From assembly GCA_017534305.1 (NCBI GenBank), contig JAFWCU010000010.1:84602-148601 (forward strand): DNA of 64,000 bases, written 5' to 3'. How positions within the stretch are numbered: position 1 is the first letter of the stretch; every line of letters begins with the position of its first letter. Of this stretch, positions 9,640 to 17,781 are shown piece by piece. The DNA comes from Clostridia bacterium (GTDB lineage Bacteria > Bacillota > Clostridia > TANB77 > CAG-465). Below the pieces are notes generated by a model. It saw only the letters and a program-made list of their open reading frames with translations. It had not been told where the DNA came from and did not search any database. A program made the position numbers and the translations under genes.

Positions 9640-9680
9640 GAGATAAAAAATACGCCTTTTAGGCGTATTTTTTTATCTCC
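9640..9680. terminator. Bidirectional intrinsic terminator
   Basis: Long hairpin with a CGCCT/AGGCG core extended by A/T pairs, with T runs on both sides. It serves the DUF975 gene on the plus strand and the convergent SH3-CAP gene on the minus strand, whose stop codon lies inside it. Confidence 0.85.
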
Positions 9681-10629
9681 CAATAAACATTAAAACTATA
9701 ATATAACCATATACATTACTTGGTTCAATACCAATACCTATGTAGTTATATGCATTAGATAATATATTTTGCTTGTGTGCATCTGAATTTAAAAATGAAT
9801 CAATAGCTGCGTCTATATTGCTATTACCTGCTATATTTTCGCCAGCATTAACATATCTAACACCTGCGTTTTGCATCATTTCAAATGGTGTTCCATAAGT
9901 TGGAGAGTTGTGTGAAAAGTAATTGTTTTCTACCATATCTTTAGCTTTAGTATTTGCAACACTATCTAGTAATGAATCAATAGAAAGTAGCGGTAATCCG
10001 TTCTCACTTCTAATAGCGTTTATTCTTTCTAAAATATAATTTTCATCTACAATAGGTTTTGTATCATTTGGTATAGATTCTGTTTTTTCATTACTATTGT
10101 TTGTATTAGTATTATCATAAAAATCTACTAAATCATCTCTAACCATACCAACAGTGTTATTTTCTGTTACTACAAGATAGAAGTTTTCAATCTTTCCTTG
10201 AACAAGTAGCTTTTCTCCTATGGGTAAAGTAGTAATACGTCTAAAACTAGTAGAAGGTCCACCTCTTAAAATTACATTTTCTGTATTTGTTACAACATAG
10301 AAAGGAGAATAGTCTGTGTAAACTAATCCTTGAGTTTTTTCTCCTGTTATATCCACATAATTTTTAGATACTAAACCAACTTCGTTACTTTCTAGTTGAA
10401 CAATGTAGAAGTTGTCTATAGTTCCAACAAGTTTTAAAGGAGTGTTTGCATTTAGAGTTTTTATATATGAAGAATAATCTGTAGTAGGACTGCTTCTAAA
10501 ATTTACATTAGCAGTAGTTTTTGCATATTCAGGAGCAAAGTGTGTAATAGTTGCAGCAAAAATAGTAGAAAAAGCTATAAGTAATAGCACTGTAGTAATT
10601 ATAATTATTTTAAGTTTTCTAATAGACAA
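9673..10629 (-). CDS. Exported SH3-like and CAP (SCP/PR1, YkwD-type) domain protein
   Basis: A 318-residue protein with an N-terminal signal or anchor helix (K-L-K-I-I-I-I-T-T-V-L-L-L-I-A-F), two bacterial SH3-like repeats (residues about 35-95 and 105-165, each with F-R-S-S-P or L-R-G-G-P-S-T-S-F), a short Asn/Thr linker, and a C-terminal CAP domain of about 120 residues. CAP landmarks N-Y-F-S-H-N-S-P and G-E-N-I-A-G are intact. SH3-like repeats in such proteins usually bind cell wall. It starts with TTG at 10629, six bases after GAGGTGAT. Related CAP proteins occur in clostridial spore coats and as secreted proteins; the exact role is unknown. Confidence 0.82.
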   Translation of the reverse strand: MSIRKLKIIIITTVLLLIAFSTIFAATITHFAPEYAKTTANVNFRSSPTTDYSSYIKTLNANTPLKLVGTIDNFYIVQLESNEVGLVSKNYVDITGEKTQGLVYTDYSPFYVVTNTENVILRGGPSTSFRRITTLPIGEKLLVQGKIENFYLVVTENNTVGMVRDDLVDFYDNTNTNNSNEKTESIPNDTKPIVDENYILERINAIRSENGLPLLSIDSLLDSVANTKAKDMVENNYFSHNSPTYGTPFEMMQNAGVRYVNAGENIAGNSNIDAAIDSFLNSDAHKQNILSNAYNYIGIGIEPSNVYGYIIVLMFIGR

Positions 10630-10731
10630 AGTTTATCACCTCAAATATATTATTGGCAAAAATTAACAGTATATTATTGTTTTTGCATAAAACTGGTAAA
10701 AACAATAAAAAATAATTTATGAGGTGAAATT

Positions 10732-11880
10732 ATGCAAAAAGGAATTTGGCAAAACAAGTATTCAAACAATAAAATTTATCCGTATTTAAATAAAGATATA
10801 GATTGTGATGTAATAGTAGTAGGTGGTGGAATAAGTGGAGCAATAACTAGTTTCTTTTTAGCTAAAGAAGGCTTTAATGTAGTAGTTATAGAGAAAAATA
10901 TAATAGGATATAAAAATACAAATATATCTACTGCATCCATAACAGATTTTATAGATGAGTTATATTTAAGAAGAGAAAAAGATAAAAATACAATTAGTAG
11001 GTTGAATAAAAGAGCAAATGCACTACTAGATGAAATATTAGTAGATATTGGAGATAATAATTATTTAAAAAGAATAAATCATAATATAATTAGTACAAAA
11101 ATGTTTCAAAAAGGATTATTTAAAGCAGAACTTGAAGAAAGAGAAAAAATAGGAGAAGAAGTAAATATCCTACAAAAAGGAAATGGAATAGTAATAGATA
11201 GCTTAGCTCGTACAATTAATCCATATGATCTTACTTGTGATATTTTTAGTTACTTGTCTAATTTTCCTAATGTACGAATATATGAAAACACAAATTTAAT
11301 TACTTTTAAAAGTTCTTTTGACTCAGTAAGAGTAGTAACAAATAATGACTATATTATTACAGCAAAGTCATTAATAATAACTACAAGTATAGATGGAATA
11401 GAAATATCAAGTATACCAACTTGTGAATTATACAAAAGATTTGGTATAAAGCTTAAAACAAACTTTAAAGAAGATTTGAGCCTTAAAGTGTTAAATGATA
11501 TACCAATTTATATAAGAGTGGATAATTTTGGCAATATGCTCGTATCAGGCATAGATACAAAGTATAATTACAAGATGGAAAATGATAAATATTTATACAT
11601 GCAAGAAAAAGAAAATGAAAAAAGATTAAAAGCATTAGTATATAAATTATTTCCAAAAATCGAACTAGCAGATGAAATAGTTTCTTTTAGCGGAAATATA
11701 ATAGCAACAAAAGATAAATTGCCAATAATTAGTGAAATAGATAAGCTACCAAATGTATATTTAAATGTAGGGGTAGGAAGTAGTTCTATTTCAAATGTAT
11801 TAATAGGTGCAGATATTCTTAAAGAGGCCGTGCGAGGATATTACAAGAAAGAAGCATCACTATTTAAAATAAATAGATAA
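10732..11880 (+). CDS. FAD-dependent oxidoreductase, DAO (glycine/D-amino acid oxidase) family
   Basis: The N-terminus has the dinucleotide-binding fold D-V-I-V-V-G-G-G-I-S-G-A, followed about 20 residues later by the acidic strand end V-V-V-I-E-K. The body resembles DAO-family oxidoreductases, and the C-terminal L-N-V-G-V-G-S-S-S-I-S-N segment is the usual second FAD contact. The length of 382 residues is typical. There is no Rieske domain, which some clostridial relatives carry. The substrate cannot be inferred. It is divergent to the SH3-CAP gene, with about 100 bases of AT-rich DNA between them, and has a clear GAGGTGAAATT ribosome site. Confidence 0.8.
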   Translation: MQKGIWQNKYSNNKIYPYLNKDIDCDVIVVGGGISGAITSFFLAKEGFNVVVIEKNIIGYKNTNISTASITDFIDELYLRREKDKNTISRLNKRANALLDEILVDIGDNNYLKRINHNIISTKMFQKGLFKAELEEREKIGEEVNILQKGNGIVIDSLARTINPYDLTCDIFSYLSNFPNVRIYENTNLITFKSSFDSVRVVTNNDYIITAKSLIITTSIDGIEISSIPTCELYKRFGIKLKTNFKEDLSLKVLNDIPIYIRVDNFGNMLVSGIDTKYNYKMENDKYLYMQEKENEKRLKALVYKLFPKIELADEIVSFSGNIIATKDKLPIISEIDKLPNVYLNVGVGSSSISNVLIGADILKEAVRGYYKKEASLFKINR

Positions 11881-11931
11881 AAGTAATATTACAAAAATAT
11901 GTCAAAAAATCTTTTAATTTATGTCACAGTA

Positions 11932-11940
11932 TGATATAAT
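11932..11940 (+). promoter_or_regulatory. Extended -10 promoter element upstream of the DUF2344 gene
   Basis: TGA followed by TATAAT at 11935-11940, 22 bases before the start codon. The -35 region 17 bases upstream is a poor match, so promoter strength would rest on the extended -10. Confidence 0.5.
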
Positions 11941-11961
11941 ACGGGCATAGAAGGAGATGGG

Positions 11962-12636
11962 ATGATGTACAGACTAAGGGTAGTATATGGAAAGTCAAAA
12001 GACGCCATGTACATTTCACAAGATGATACAATTAAAATTTTTACAGATGCTTTTGAAAAGGCTATGATGCCTTTTGTAAAATCTGAAGTAACAGGAAGAA
12101 TAGATATTAATTTTGCACATCCATTAACAGACGGATATACTAGTACAGGTGAGATTTTTGATATGTATCTATCTGAGGATGTAGATACACGTTATTTAGT
12201 TAGAGAAGTAAACAAAACTCTTCCTGCAGGATTTATTATCATGTCTGCAGAATATGTTCCTGCCTCAGAAGATGATATTAACATGAGAGTTTATGGTGCA
12301 GAATATATAATTAGTTTAGATTATACAGAAAAATTTAAAGATAAATCTTTAAGGGAAAAGGATGAAATAAGAGCTTTCTATAAGAAGAAAATGCAATTAT
12401 ACTTATCTCAACCTCAAATATTCATCATAAAGAAAAGCTATGATAGAATGGAAAGATTAGATATCAAATCTCAAATAGATAGTTTTGATTTCAATATAGA
12501 TGATAGTATAACAATTACTCTATCTGCAGGACCAAGATCAAATATTACTCCTGCAGTAGTAATGGAAGGATTTTCAGAATATATAAATGAGATCGTACCA
12601 TATGACGTAAAAAGAAAGAAAATATATTACTCATAA
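11962..12636 (+). CDS. Radical-SAM-linked protein domain (DUF2344), stand-alone
   Basis: The 224-residue protein fits the DUF2344 pattern: an opening R-L-R-V-V-Y-G-K, a Y-I-S-Q-D-D-T stretch where the family has an S-H-x-D motif, a central F-A-H-P-L-T-D-G-Y-T-S-T-G-E-I-F-D-M-Y-L-S-E, and N-K-T-L-P-A-G-F. The family is normally encoded beside, or fused to, a radical SAM protein (TIGR03960 type). No radical SAM gene is next to it here. The start is the first of two adjacent ATGs, after AAGGAGATGGG. It is monocistronic. The molecular function is not established. Confidence 0.65.
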   Translation: MMYRLRVVYGKSKDAMYISQDDTIKIFTDAFEKAMMPFVKSEVTGRIDINFAHPLTDGYTSTGEIFDMYLSEDVDTRYLVREVNKTLPAGFIIMSAEYVPASEDDINMRVYGAEYIISLDYTEKFKDKSLREKDEIRAFYKKKMQLYLSQPQIFIIKKSYDRMERLDIKSQIDSFDFNIDDSITITLSAGPRSNITPAVVMEGFSEYINEIVPYDVKRKKIYYS

Positions 12637-12700
12637 AATGCCAAATATAGTGTGTAACACAACTGTAACCAAAATGATAAGTATTATCGTTAACGAATTG

Positions 12701-12729
12701 TTGACAATGATTTTTTAATATGATTTAAT
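12701..12729 (+). promoter_or_regulatory. sigma-A promoter of spoVG
   Basis: A consensus TTGACA at 12701-12706, 17-base spacer, TTTAAT at 12724-12729 preceded by TGA, an extended -10. It lies 33 bases upstream of the spoVG start. Confidence 0.7.
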
Positions 12730-12761
12730 TAAAGTAACATTCAAGGAAGGCGGTGTGGAAC

Positions 12762-13016
12762 ATGCAAGTAACAGACGTAAGAGTTAGAAAAGTAACTTCT
12801 CAAAACAGAATGAAAGCTATCGCTTCTATTACTATTGATGATGTATTCGTAATCCACGACATCAAAGTTATCGAAAGTGACAAAGGGTTATTTATCGCAA
12901 TGCCTAGCAGAAAAACTCCAAATGGAGAATTTAAAGATATTGCTCATCCTATCAATACTGAAACTAGAGAAATGTTACAAAATATGATTATTGAAAAATA
13001 TAACGAGGCTGAGTAA
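12762..13016 (+). CDS. spoVG: Septation/sporulation regulator SpoVG
   Basis: A small (84-residue) RNA/DNA-binding protein that affects septation, sporulation and other processes in Firmicutes. It opens with the canonical [11 protein letters not shown], then the F-V-I-H-D-I-K-V-I segment and [17 protein letters not shown]. The ATG at 12762 is chosen because it gives the family N-terminus; a GTG at 12753 would add three residues and lies on the ribosome site. It has its own strong promoter and its own terminator, so it is a single-gene unit. SpoVG also occurs in non-sporulating bacteria, so alone it does not prove sporulation. Confidence 0.95.
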   Translation: MQVTDVRVRKVTSQNRMKAIASITIDDVFVIHDIKVIESDKGLFIAMPSRKTPNGEFKDIAHPINTETREMLQNMIIEKYNEAE

Positions 13017-13045
13017 TTTATTTTAATAAATTATAATGAAAACTA

Positions 13046-13076
13046 AGAGGGTTATGATTCTATTACCCTCTTTTTA
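13046..13076 (+). terminator. Intrinsic terminator of spoVG
   Basis: AGAGGGT pairs with ACCCTCT across a 12-base loop, followed by TTTTT. Confidence 0.85.
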
Positions 13077-13099
13077 TATACTTTAAGAAAGGAGAATTT

Positions 13100-14752
13100 A
13101 TGACAAATCCATATGTAAAAGATATAGTGGCAAAAATCCCATTTGAGCCTGGTATCTATATGATGAAAGATGAAAAAGGCGAAATTATATATGTAGGAAA
13201 AGCTATATCATTAAGAAAAAGAGTAAGACAATATTTCCAAAAAAATAATAAAACCAAAAGAATAGAAAATATGGCTTCTTTAGTAAGAGACATAGACTAT
13301 ATTGTTGTAAATAATGAGGTGGAAGCTTTAAACCTTGAATGTAATTATATTAAAAAGCTATCACCTAAATTTAACGTTCTCCTTAAAGATGATAAAACTT
13401 ATCCATATATTAAAGTAACTATAAAAGATAAGTATCCACTAATATATGTAACTCGTAGAAGATTAGATGACAAAGCTCTATACTTTGGACCATATACAAA
13501 TGTAGGTGCAATGCGTGATGCACTTCACACAATAAAAGAAATATTCCCAGTTAAAAGATGTAAATATAACCTAGACAAGACTACAGTTAAAAATGCTTGT
13601 TTATACTATCACATTGGAAGATGTTTAGGACCATGTATAAACGATGTAAGTCTTAAAGCATATAAAGATATGATAGACCAAGTTGTATTATTTCTTGAAG
13701 GAAAAACTGGAGATATTAAAAAGCAACTCGAAGCACAAATAGAAGAATGTATTCAAAAACTAGAATTTGAAAAAGCAGCAGTACTTAAGCAAAGATTAGA
13801 TAATATAGATAAATTTGCTACAAAACAAACAGTATCTAACTTAAACGAGACAAGCTCAGATATATGGGGATATGTATATAGTGAAGATACATTATTTATA
13901 CAAATTTTTAAGATAAGAGATTATAAAATTGTTCTTCATGATAACGTAAAATTAACAGATATATCTGAAGAAGAAATAGAAGAGTCTCTAGTTCAAATAG
14001 TATCAAACTATTATACAGATAATAATGATTCTCCTAAAAAGGTATATATAAAACTCGAAGATGAACAAATAGAGCTAATAAATAATCTTTTTGAAAAACG
14101 TGAAACTAAGATTAAAGTAATTAGTCCAAAACGTGGAGAAAAATCTAACCTAGTTAAAATGGTAGAAAATAACATTCATATTAACATTGAAGATAAGAAA
14201 AACAATGTAGTAGATGACCTTGCAGGACTACTTGGATTTAAAGAAGGAATTGAGTCAATCGAGTGTTATGATATTTCAAACTTAAGAAACGACTACATAG
14301 TAGGTTGTATGATTAGATTTGAAAATGGAAAATTAAACAAAAGTATGTACAGAAAGTTTAAAATTAAAAGTACACTAACTCAAGATGATCCGAAATGTAT
14401 GTATGAAGTGCTATATAGACGTCTAAATCATGCAAAAGACTGGCCACTTCCAGATGTAATGCTAATTGATGGCGCAATGAACCAATTAAATGCAGTAAAA
14501 AAAGCTATGGAAGATGTAGGAGAAGGAACAAACTTCTATGGTATGGTTAAAAATGATAAACACAGAACTAGGGGCTTAATAGATAAAGATGGAAATGAGT
14601 TTGATCTAACAGACAAGAAAAATATATTAAATTTCTTAACATTTTTACAAGATGAGATTCATAGATTCGTAATAACTTACCATAGACAATTAAGAGATAC
14701 GATAAAACTTAAAGATGGTAAAGTATATAAGGGCGTAGAAAAGAAAAAGTAG
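13100..14752 (+). CDS. uvrC: Excinuclease ABC subunit C, lacking the C-terminal HhH domain
   Basis: Nucleotide-excision repair nuclease that makes both incisions with UvrAB. The GIY-YIG nuclease (G-I-Y-M-M-K-D and I-I-Y-V-G-K-A) occupies residues about 15-95, a UVR motif lies near residues 200-235, and the RNase H-like 5' incision domain has its aspartate at residue 391 (C-Y-D-I-S-N) and the L-I-D-G-A-M-N-Q-L segment. The protein ends at 550 residues, soon after H-R-F-V-I-T-Y-H-R-Q-L-R. Most UvrC proteins continue for about 50-60 residues with a tandem helix-hairpin-helix; that part is missing with no trace downstream. Start by AAAGGAG. Confidence 0.94.
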   Translation: MTNPYVKDIVAKIPFEPGIYMMKDEKGEIIYVGKAISLRKRVRQYFQKNNKTKRIENMASLVRDIDYIVVNNEVEALNLECNYIKKLSPKFNVLLKDDKTYPYIKVTIKDKYPLIYVTRRRLDDKALYFGPYTNVGAMRDALHTIKEIFPVKRCKYNLDKTTVKNACLYYHIGRCLGPCINDVSLKAYKDMIDQVVLFLEGKTGDIKKQLEAQIEECIQKLEFEKAAVLKQRLDNIDKFATKQTVSNLNETSSDIWGYVYSEDTLFIQIFKIRDYKIVLHDNVKLTDISEEEIEESLVQIVSNYYTDNNDSPKKVYIKLEDEQIELINNLFEKRETKIKVISPKRGEKSNLVKMVENNIHINIEDKKNNVVDDLAGLLGFKEGIESIECYDISNLRNDYIVGCMIRFENGKLNKSMYRKFKIKSTLTQDDPKCMYEVLYRRLNHAKDWPLPDVMLIDGAMNQLNAVKKAMEDVGEGTNFYGMVKNDKHRTRGLIDKDGNEFDLTDKKNILNFLTFLQDEIHRFVITYHRQLRDTIKLKDGKVYKGVEKKK

Positions 14753-14761
14753 GGGGAAGAC

Positions 14762-15163
14762 ATGAAAGCAATAACAATAAAACAACCTTGGGCAACACTT
14801 ATCATGAGCGGTGTTAAAAGATTTGAATTTAGAAGTTGGAAAACAAACTTTAGAGGAGATGTCCTAATTCACGCAGGAAAAGGAATAGATAAAGAGGCAG
14901 TAGAACGCTTAGCTAAATATTTACCAGATGAACTTCCTATGGGAAAGATATTAGGTAAAGTAACAATAACAGACTGCGTTCCAATGAGTGATGAATTTGC
15001 AAATATGCTATCTAATGAAAATAGCGATATTTATACAACACATTCTTTTTCTAGAAACTTTGGATTTCAAATGGAAAATGTAGTACCTTTCAAAAAACAA
15101 ATTGATGCAAAAGGACAATTAGGATTTTGGAATATAGACATAGATGAAAAAGAGTTAATGTAG
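14762..15163 (+). CDS. ASCH domain protein
   Basis: A 133-residue single-domain protein with the ASCH (PUA-like beta barrel) hallmarks: I-K-Q-P-W-A-T-L-I at the N-terminus, F-E-F-R-S-W, and H-A-G-K-G. ASCH proteins are thought to bind RNA or modified nucleosides; some hydrolyse N4-acetylcytidine, but this cannot be assigned here. It begins 9 bases after uvrC with a GGGGGAAG site, so the two are co-transcribed, and the pair ends at a strong terminator. Confidence 0.82.
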   Translation: MKAITIKQPWATLIMSGVKRFEFRSWKTNFRGDVLIHAGKGIDKEAVERLAKYLPDELPMGKILGKVTITDCVPMSDEFANMLSNENSDIYTTHSFSRNFGFQMENVVPFKKQIDAKGQLGFWNIDIDEKELM

Positions 15164-15175
15164 TATTAAAAAACA

Positions 15176-15212
15176 GAGGATAGATTAATAATCTATCCTC
15201 ATTTTTGTTTCT
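15176..15212. terminator. Bidirectional terminator between convergent genes
   Basis: A perfect 12-base inverted repeat around GAGGATAGATTA (15176-15200) with T-rich tails on both strands, terminating the ASCH gene and the minus-strand unknown gene. Confidence 0.88.
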
Positions 15213-15218
15213 TTTATT

Positions 15219-15773
15219 CTAGAATATACCAAACATTTTGGCAGTTTCAGTTTGTTGTGTTTTATATCTTTTATTTGTATATGATACATTTGAACTGTCA
15301 AAAATAGCATATTTTTCTGAAAGAGCTACTTTTGTACATTCTATTTTATCATCTACAATGTCCATTTTAAATATTTCAAAATCTTCATCTGAAAGAACTA
15401 AAACTAGAGTAGTATTACCTACATTTGTAATGTATAGTTTTTCAATTTCAATTGTTTTATATTTTTCGTGATGAGTTTTAATATATGTATAAATCTTTTC
15501 AATATTTTGAGTTGTCTTAATACTTAATGGACTGTTAAGCAAGAATTTTAAGTTATCTATTTTAATTATTTCAGTATTATCTTTAAGCTCTGTAAATGGC
15601 AAATTAAGGTCTTTTATTTTCATTAGTTGTAAGAATGTACCATTAACACTTAAAGCCATTATTTCGGTATTGTCGTCCAAATCAAGGTTAACTAAACGAT
15701 TAAATTCCATATTGTTATATATTTTAATATATTTTTCAGAAGAAAGTAGTTCTGAAACTATACTATATTTCAT
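15219..15773 (-). pseudogene. C-terminal part of a frameshifted unknown gene
   Basis: The 184 residues from the ATG at 15773 match no family I recognise. The same frame stays open upstream to about 15905 with no start codon, reading through residues such as N-E-K-L-E-D-S-I-Y-S-T-I-S-Y. That is where the upstream reading frame ends in an abrupt low-complexity run of Leu and Lys. Together this indicates one ancestral gene now read in two frames. No ribosome site precedes the ATG at 15773 (the bases before it are TTGAAAAA), so separate translation is unlikely. Confidence 0.6.
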
Positions 15774-15811
15774 TTTTTCAATTAAATTAGATGAAGTGCT
15801 TTCAAATGTAT

Positions 15812-16915
15812 TTAATACTTTATATGAAATAGTTGAATAAATACTATCTTCAAGTTTTTCATTTTTAATAGTAGAAGAGAAGATAGTTGTTTTTGTTTTA
15901 CAGTAAATTGAATAGGTGAGTATCTATTCTCGCTAATAAGTAGGGTATCTACGAGAATGTTTTGAATATTTACAACATCACTTATCATATTCTCTTCAAG
16001 TTTATTTATTGTTTCATTTAAACTTGCTGCAACATCTTCAAGTTCATCTTCTTCATCAACAGAAGAGTCTATTTCTTGAATTTTTTTATTAATCATATAA
16101 GTAAGTTCGTTTCTTTCTTTTATAACATCTTCATCCATTTTTTCATTTGGTAGTGTTTTCTTAGCTTTTAAGAAATTGTTATCTAATAATCTATTATAAT
16201 ATAAAAATTTATTATAGTTACAATAGTTTTTACTTGCTCTATCAAAAATTGCAAGAAGTTGATCTGGATTTTCAACTTTGCATTTATCCATAGTTCTCTC
16301 AAGAAATCTTGCTGGATTTACAAATAGATGAAAGTAGAAATCTTCTTCTTGAATACCAAGTGCAAAACACATTTGTTTTAGAATTTGTCCTTCAAGAAAA
16401 TAGATATTATTATCTGCATCAAAACCATTGCCTAAAAAGTCTTTTTTGTATGTTCTGTATGTTGGAACAATACTTAAAGTAGTAGGCTCTGTGTATAGTA
16501 TTCTGCATACAAGGTTAGATACAATAGCTCTATTTAATCCATAGTTTTTATGTTCTTGTTTGTAATTTAAATTAGATAGAGAAGTAGTAGAGTAACCAAC
16601 ATTATATGTTTGCTCTTTTTTCTTAGTAGTAGTAATTGCATAAACAAGTCTTAAAAACATTGACTCAGTATCATCTATGTCTTTAATGTATAGTTCTTTA
16701 GTAATTGCATCATAATAACCAGTCTTATAATCCTTAGTTTCATCTGAACTTACATATACAGTATCAATATTGGTATAAAGTTTTTTTTCAAGTTTAGAAA
16801 TAGTTAGCTTATCTACATATCCAAAATGTAGTAATCTTTCAAATAGGAAATTAACTTTATCCATAAAAATATCGTTTACTTTACATTTTTCTTTAAACTT
16901 TTGTAAATAATCCAT
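15812..16915 (-). pseudogene. N-terminal part of a frameshifted unknown gene
   Basis: An acidic protein of unknown function, about 367 residues as read. The start is ATG 16915, five bases after GGAGG; an ATG 12 bases earlier contains that site. The reading stays sensible to about 15905 (sequence N-R-Y-S-P-I-Q-F-T-V-K) and then becomes a nonsensical L-S-S-L-L-L-L-K-M-K tail. Adding one A to the A4 run at about 15896-15900 would join it to the downstream frame and give a protein of about 580 residues. Whether this is a real mutation or a base-call error in a homopolymer cannot be decided here. Confidence 0.6.
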
Positions 16916-16999
16916 ATCTTCCTCCATTAATTGATATTATTATAATATAATAAAGGAAAAAAATATACAAGTAAAACGACAAAAAGTAAATTAAAAGAC

Positions 17000-17033
17000 A
17001 TAAAAAAATGTCTAAGCAAAAAGCCTAGACATT
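17000..17033 (-). terminator. Intrinsic terminator of the beta-helix gene
   Basis: A 10-base inverted repeat with ends ATGTCTA/TAGACAT and one G-T pair; on the minus strand it is followed by TTTTTTT (17001-17007). Confidence 0.82.
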
Positions 17034-17045
17034 ATATATTTTTGG

Positions 17046-17762
17046 TTATTTTAATTCAACTTTAGGATTTTCTTCATATCTTGTTCCTGCAGTAGAGAAT
17101 ACTCTAGTTTCGCTTGGAACAAATCCTCTAATTTGGCAAGTAGGAAGTACCCAAGTATATGATCCAATAAAAGAACCAGGTAGAGTAGTAGAATTAGCAC
17201 CAATTCTAGACATATCTCCCATGATAAGTCCAAAGAAATCTGTTCCAACCTCTACTTTTTCTCCAACTGAATTTTTAACAGTGATATTTTTTTGATCAAA
17301 TCTTCTGTTTGCACAAATGATACCACTTCCAATTCTTGCAGATTTTCCAAGAACTGAATCTCCAACAAAAGCTAGAGATGCAACTTTTGCTTTGTTAAAT
17401 AGTACAGAGTGCTTAATCTCTGAACCATGACCTACAACACAATTGTCTCCAATTATAGTCCAAGGTCTAACTAAGGCACCAGATTGTATTTCTACATTTT
17501 TACCAATGATAACTGGTCCTTGAATTACAGCATTTGCATGTATTGTTGTACCTTCACCAATAATGTAGTTACCAGTAATTGATACAAAATCTGCAACTTC
17601 TGCTGCGTTATTGATTTGAACATTATCTTTTTCTACTTTTTCTTGAATGTATGGTTTAACATTTGCAAGTACATCCCAAGCATAAGTAGTGTTATCAAAA
17701 ATAGCTTTGTGTTCAAATTCATCTATAAAATTAAAATAATAATTTACTTTAAAGTTATCCAT
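17046..17762 (-). CDS. Left-handed beta-helix (hexapeptide) protein, GlmU acetyltransferase-like half
   Basis: A 238-residue protein. The first 50 residues are a non-repeat region; the rest is made of hexapeptide repeats ([I/V]-G-x-x-x-x) forming a left-handed beta helix. The segment S-L-A-F-V-G-D-S-V-L-G-K-S-A-R-I-G-S-G corresponds to the acetyl-CoA site region of GlmU, but the position of the GlmU catalytic histidine is a serine here. It follows the short GlmU gene by 19 bases in the same direction. It may supply or replace the acetyltransferase half missing from that protein, or be a nucleotidyl-sugar related protein without catalysis. Confidence 0.72.
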   Translation of the reverse strand: MDNFKVNYYFNFIDEFEHKAIFDNTTYAWDVLANVKPYIQEKVEKDNVQINNAAEVADFVSITGNYIIGEGTTIHANAVIQGPVIIGKNVEIQSGALVRPWTIIGDNCVVGHGSEIKHSVLFNKAKVASLAFVGDSVLGKSARIGSGIICANRRFDQKNITVKNSVGEKVEVGTDFFGLIMGDMSRIGANSTTLPGSFIGSYTWVLPTCQIRGFVPSETRVFSTAGTRYEENPKVELK

Positions 17763-17781
17763 TTAAAATACCTCGCTTAAA

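Noticed and set aside
15890..15905. Programmed -1 frameshift in the unknown gene
   Set aside because: The sequence lacks an X-XXY-YYZ slippery heptamer and no strong downstream stem or pseudoknot was seen; a plain indel explains it better.
17051..17248. 65-codon Leu-rich minus-strand frame
   Set aside because: A shifted-frame shadow inside the beta-helix gene; its start signals are those of no real gene.
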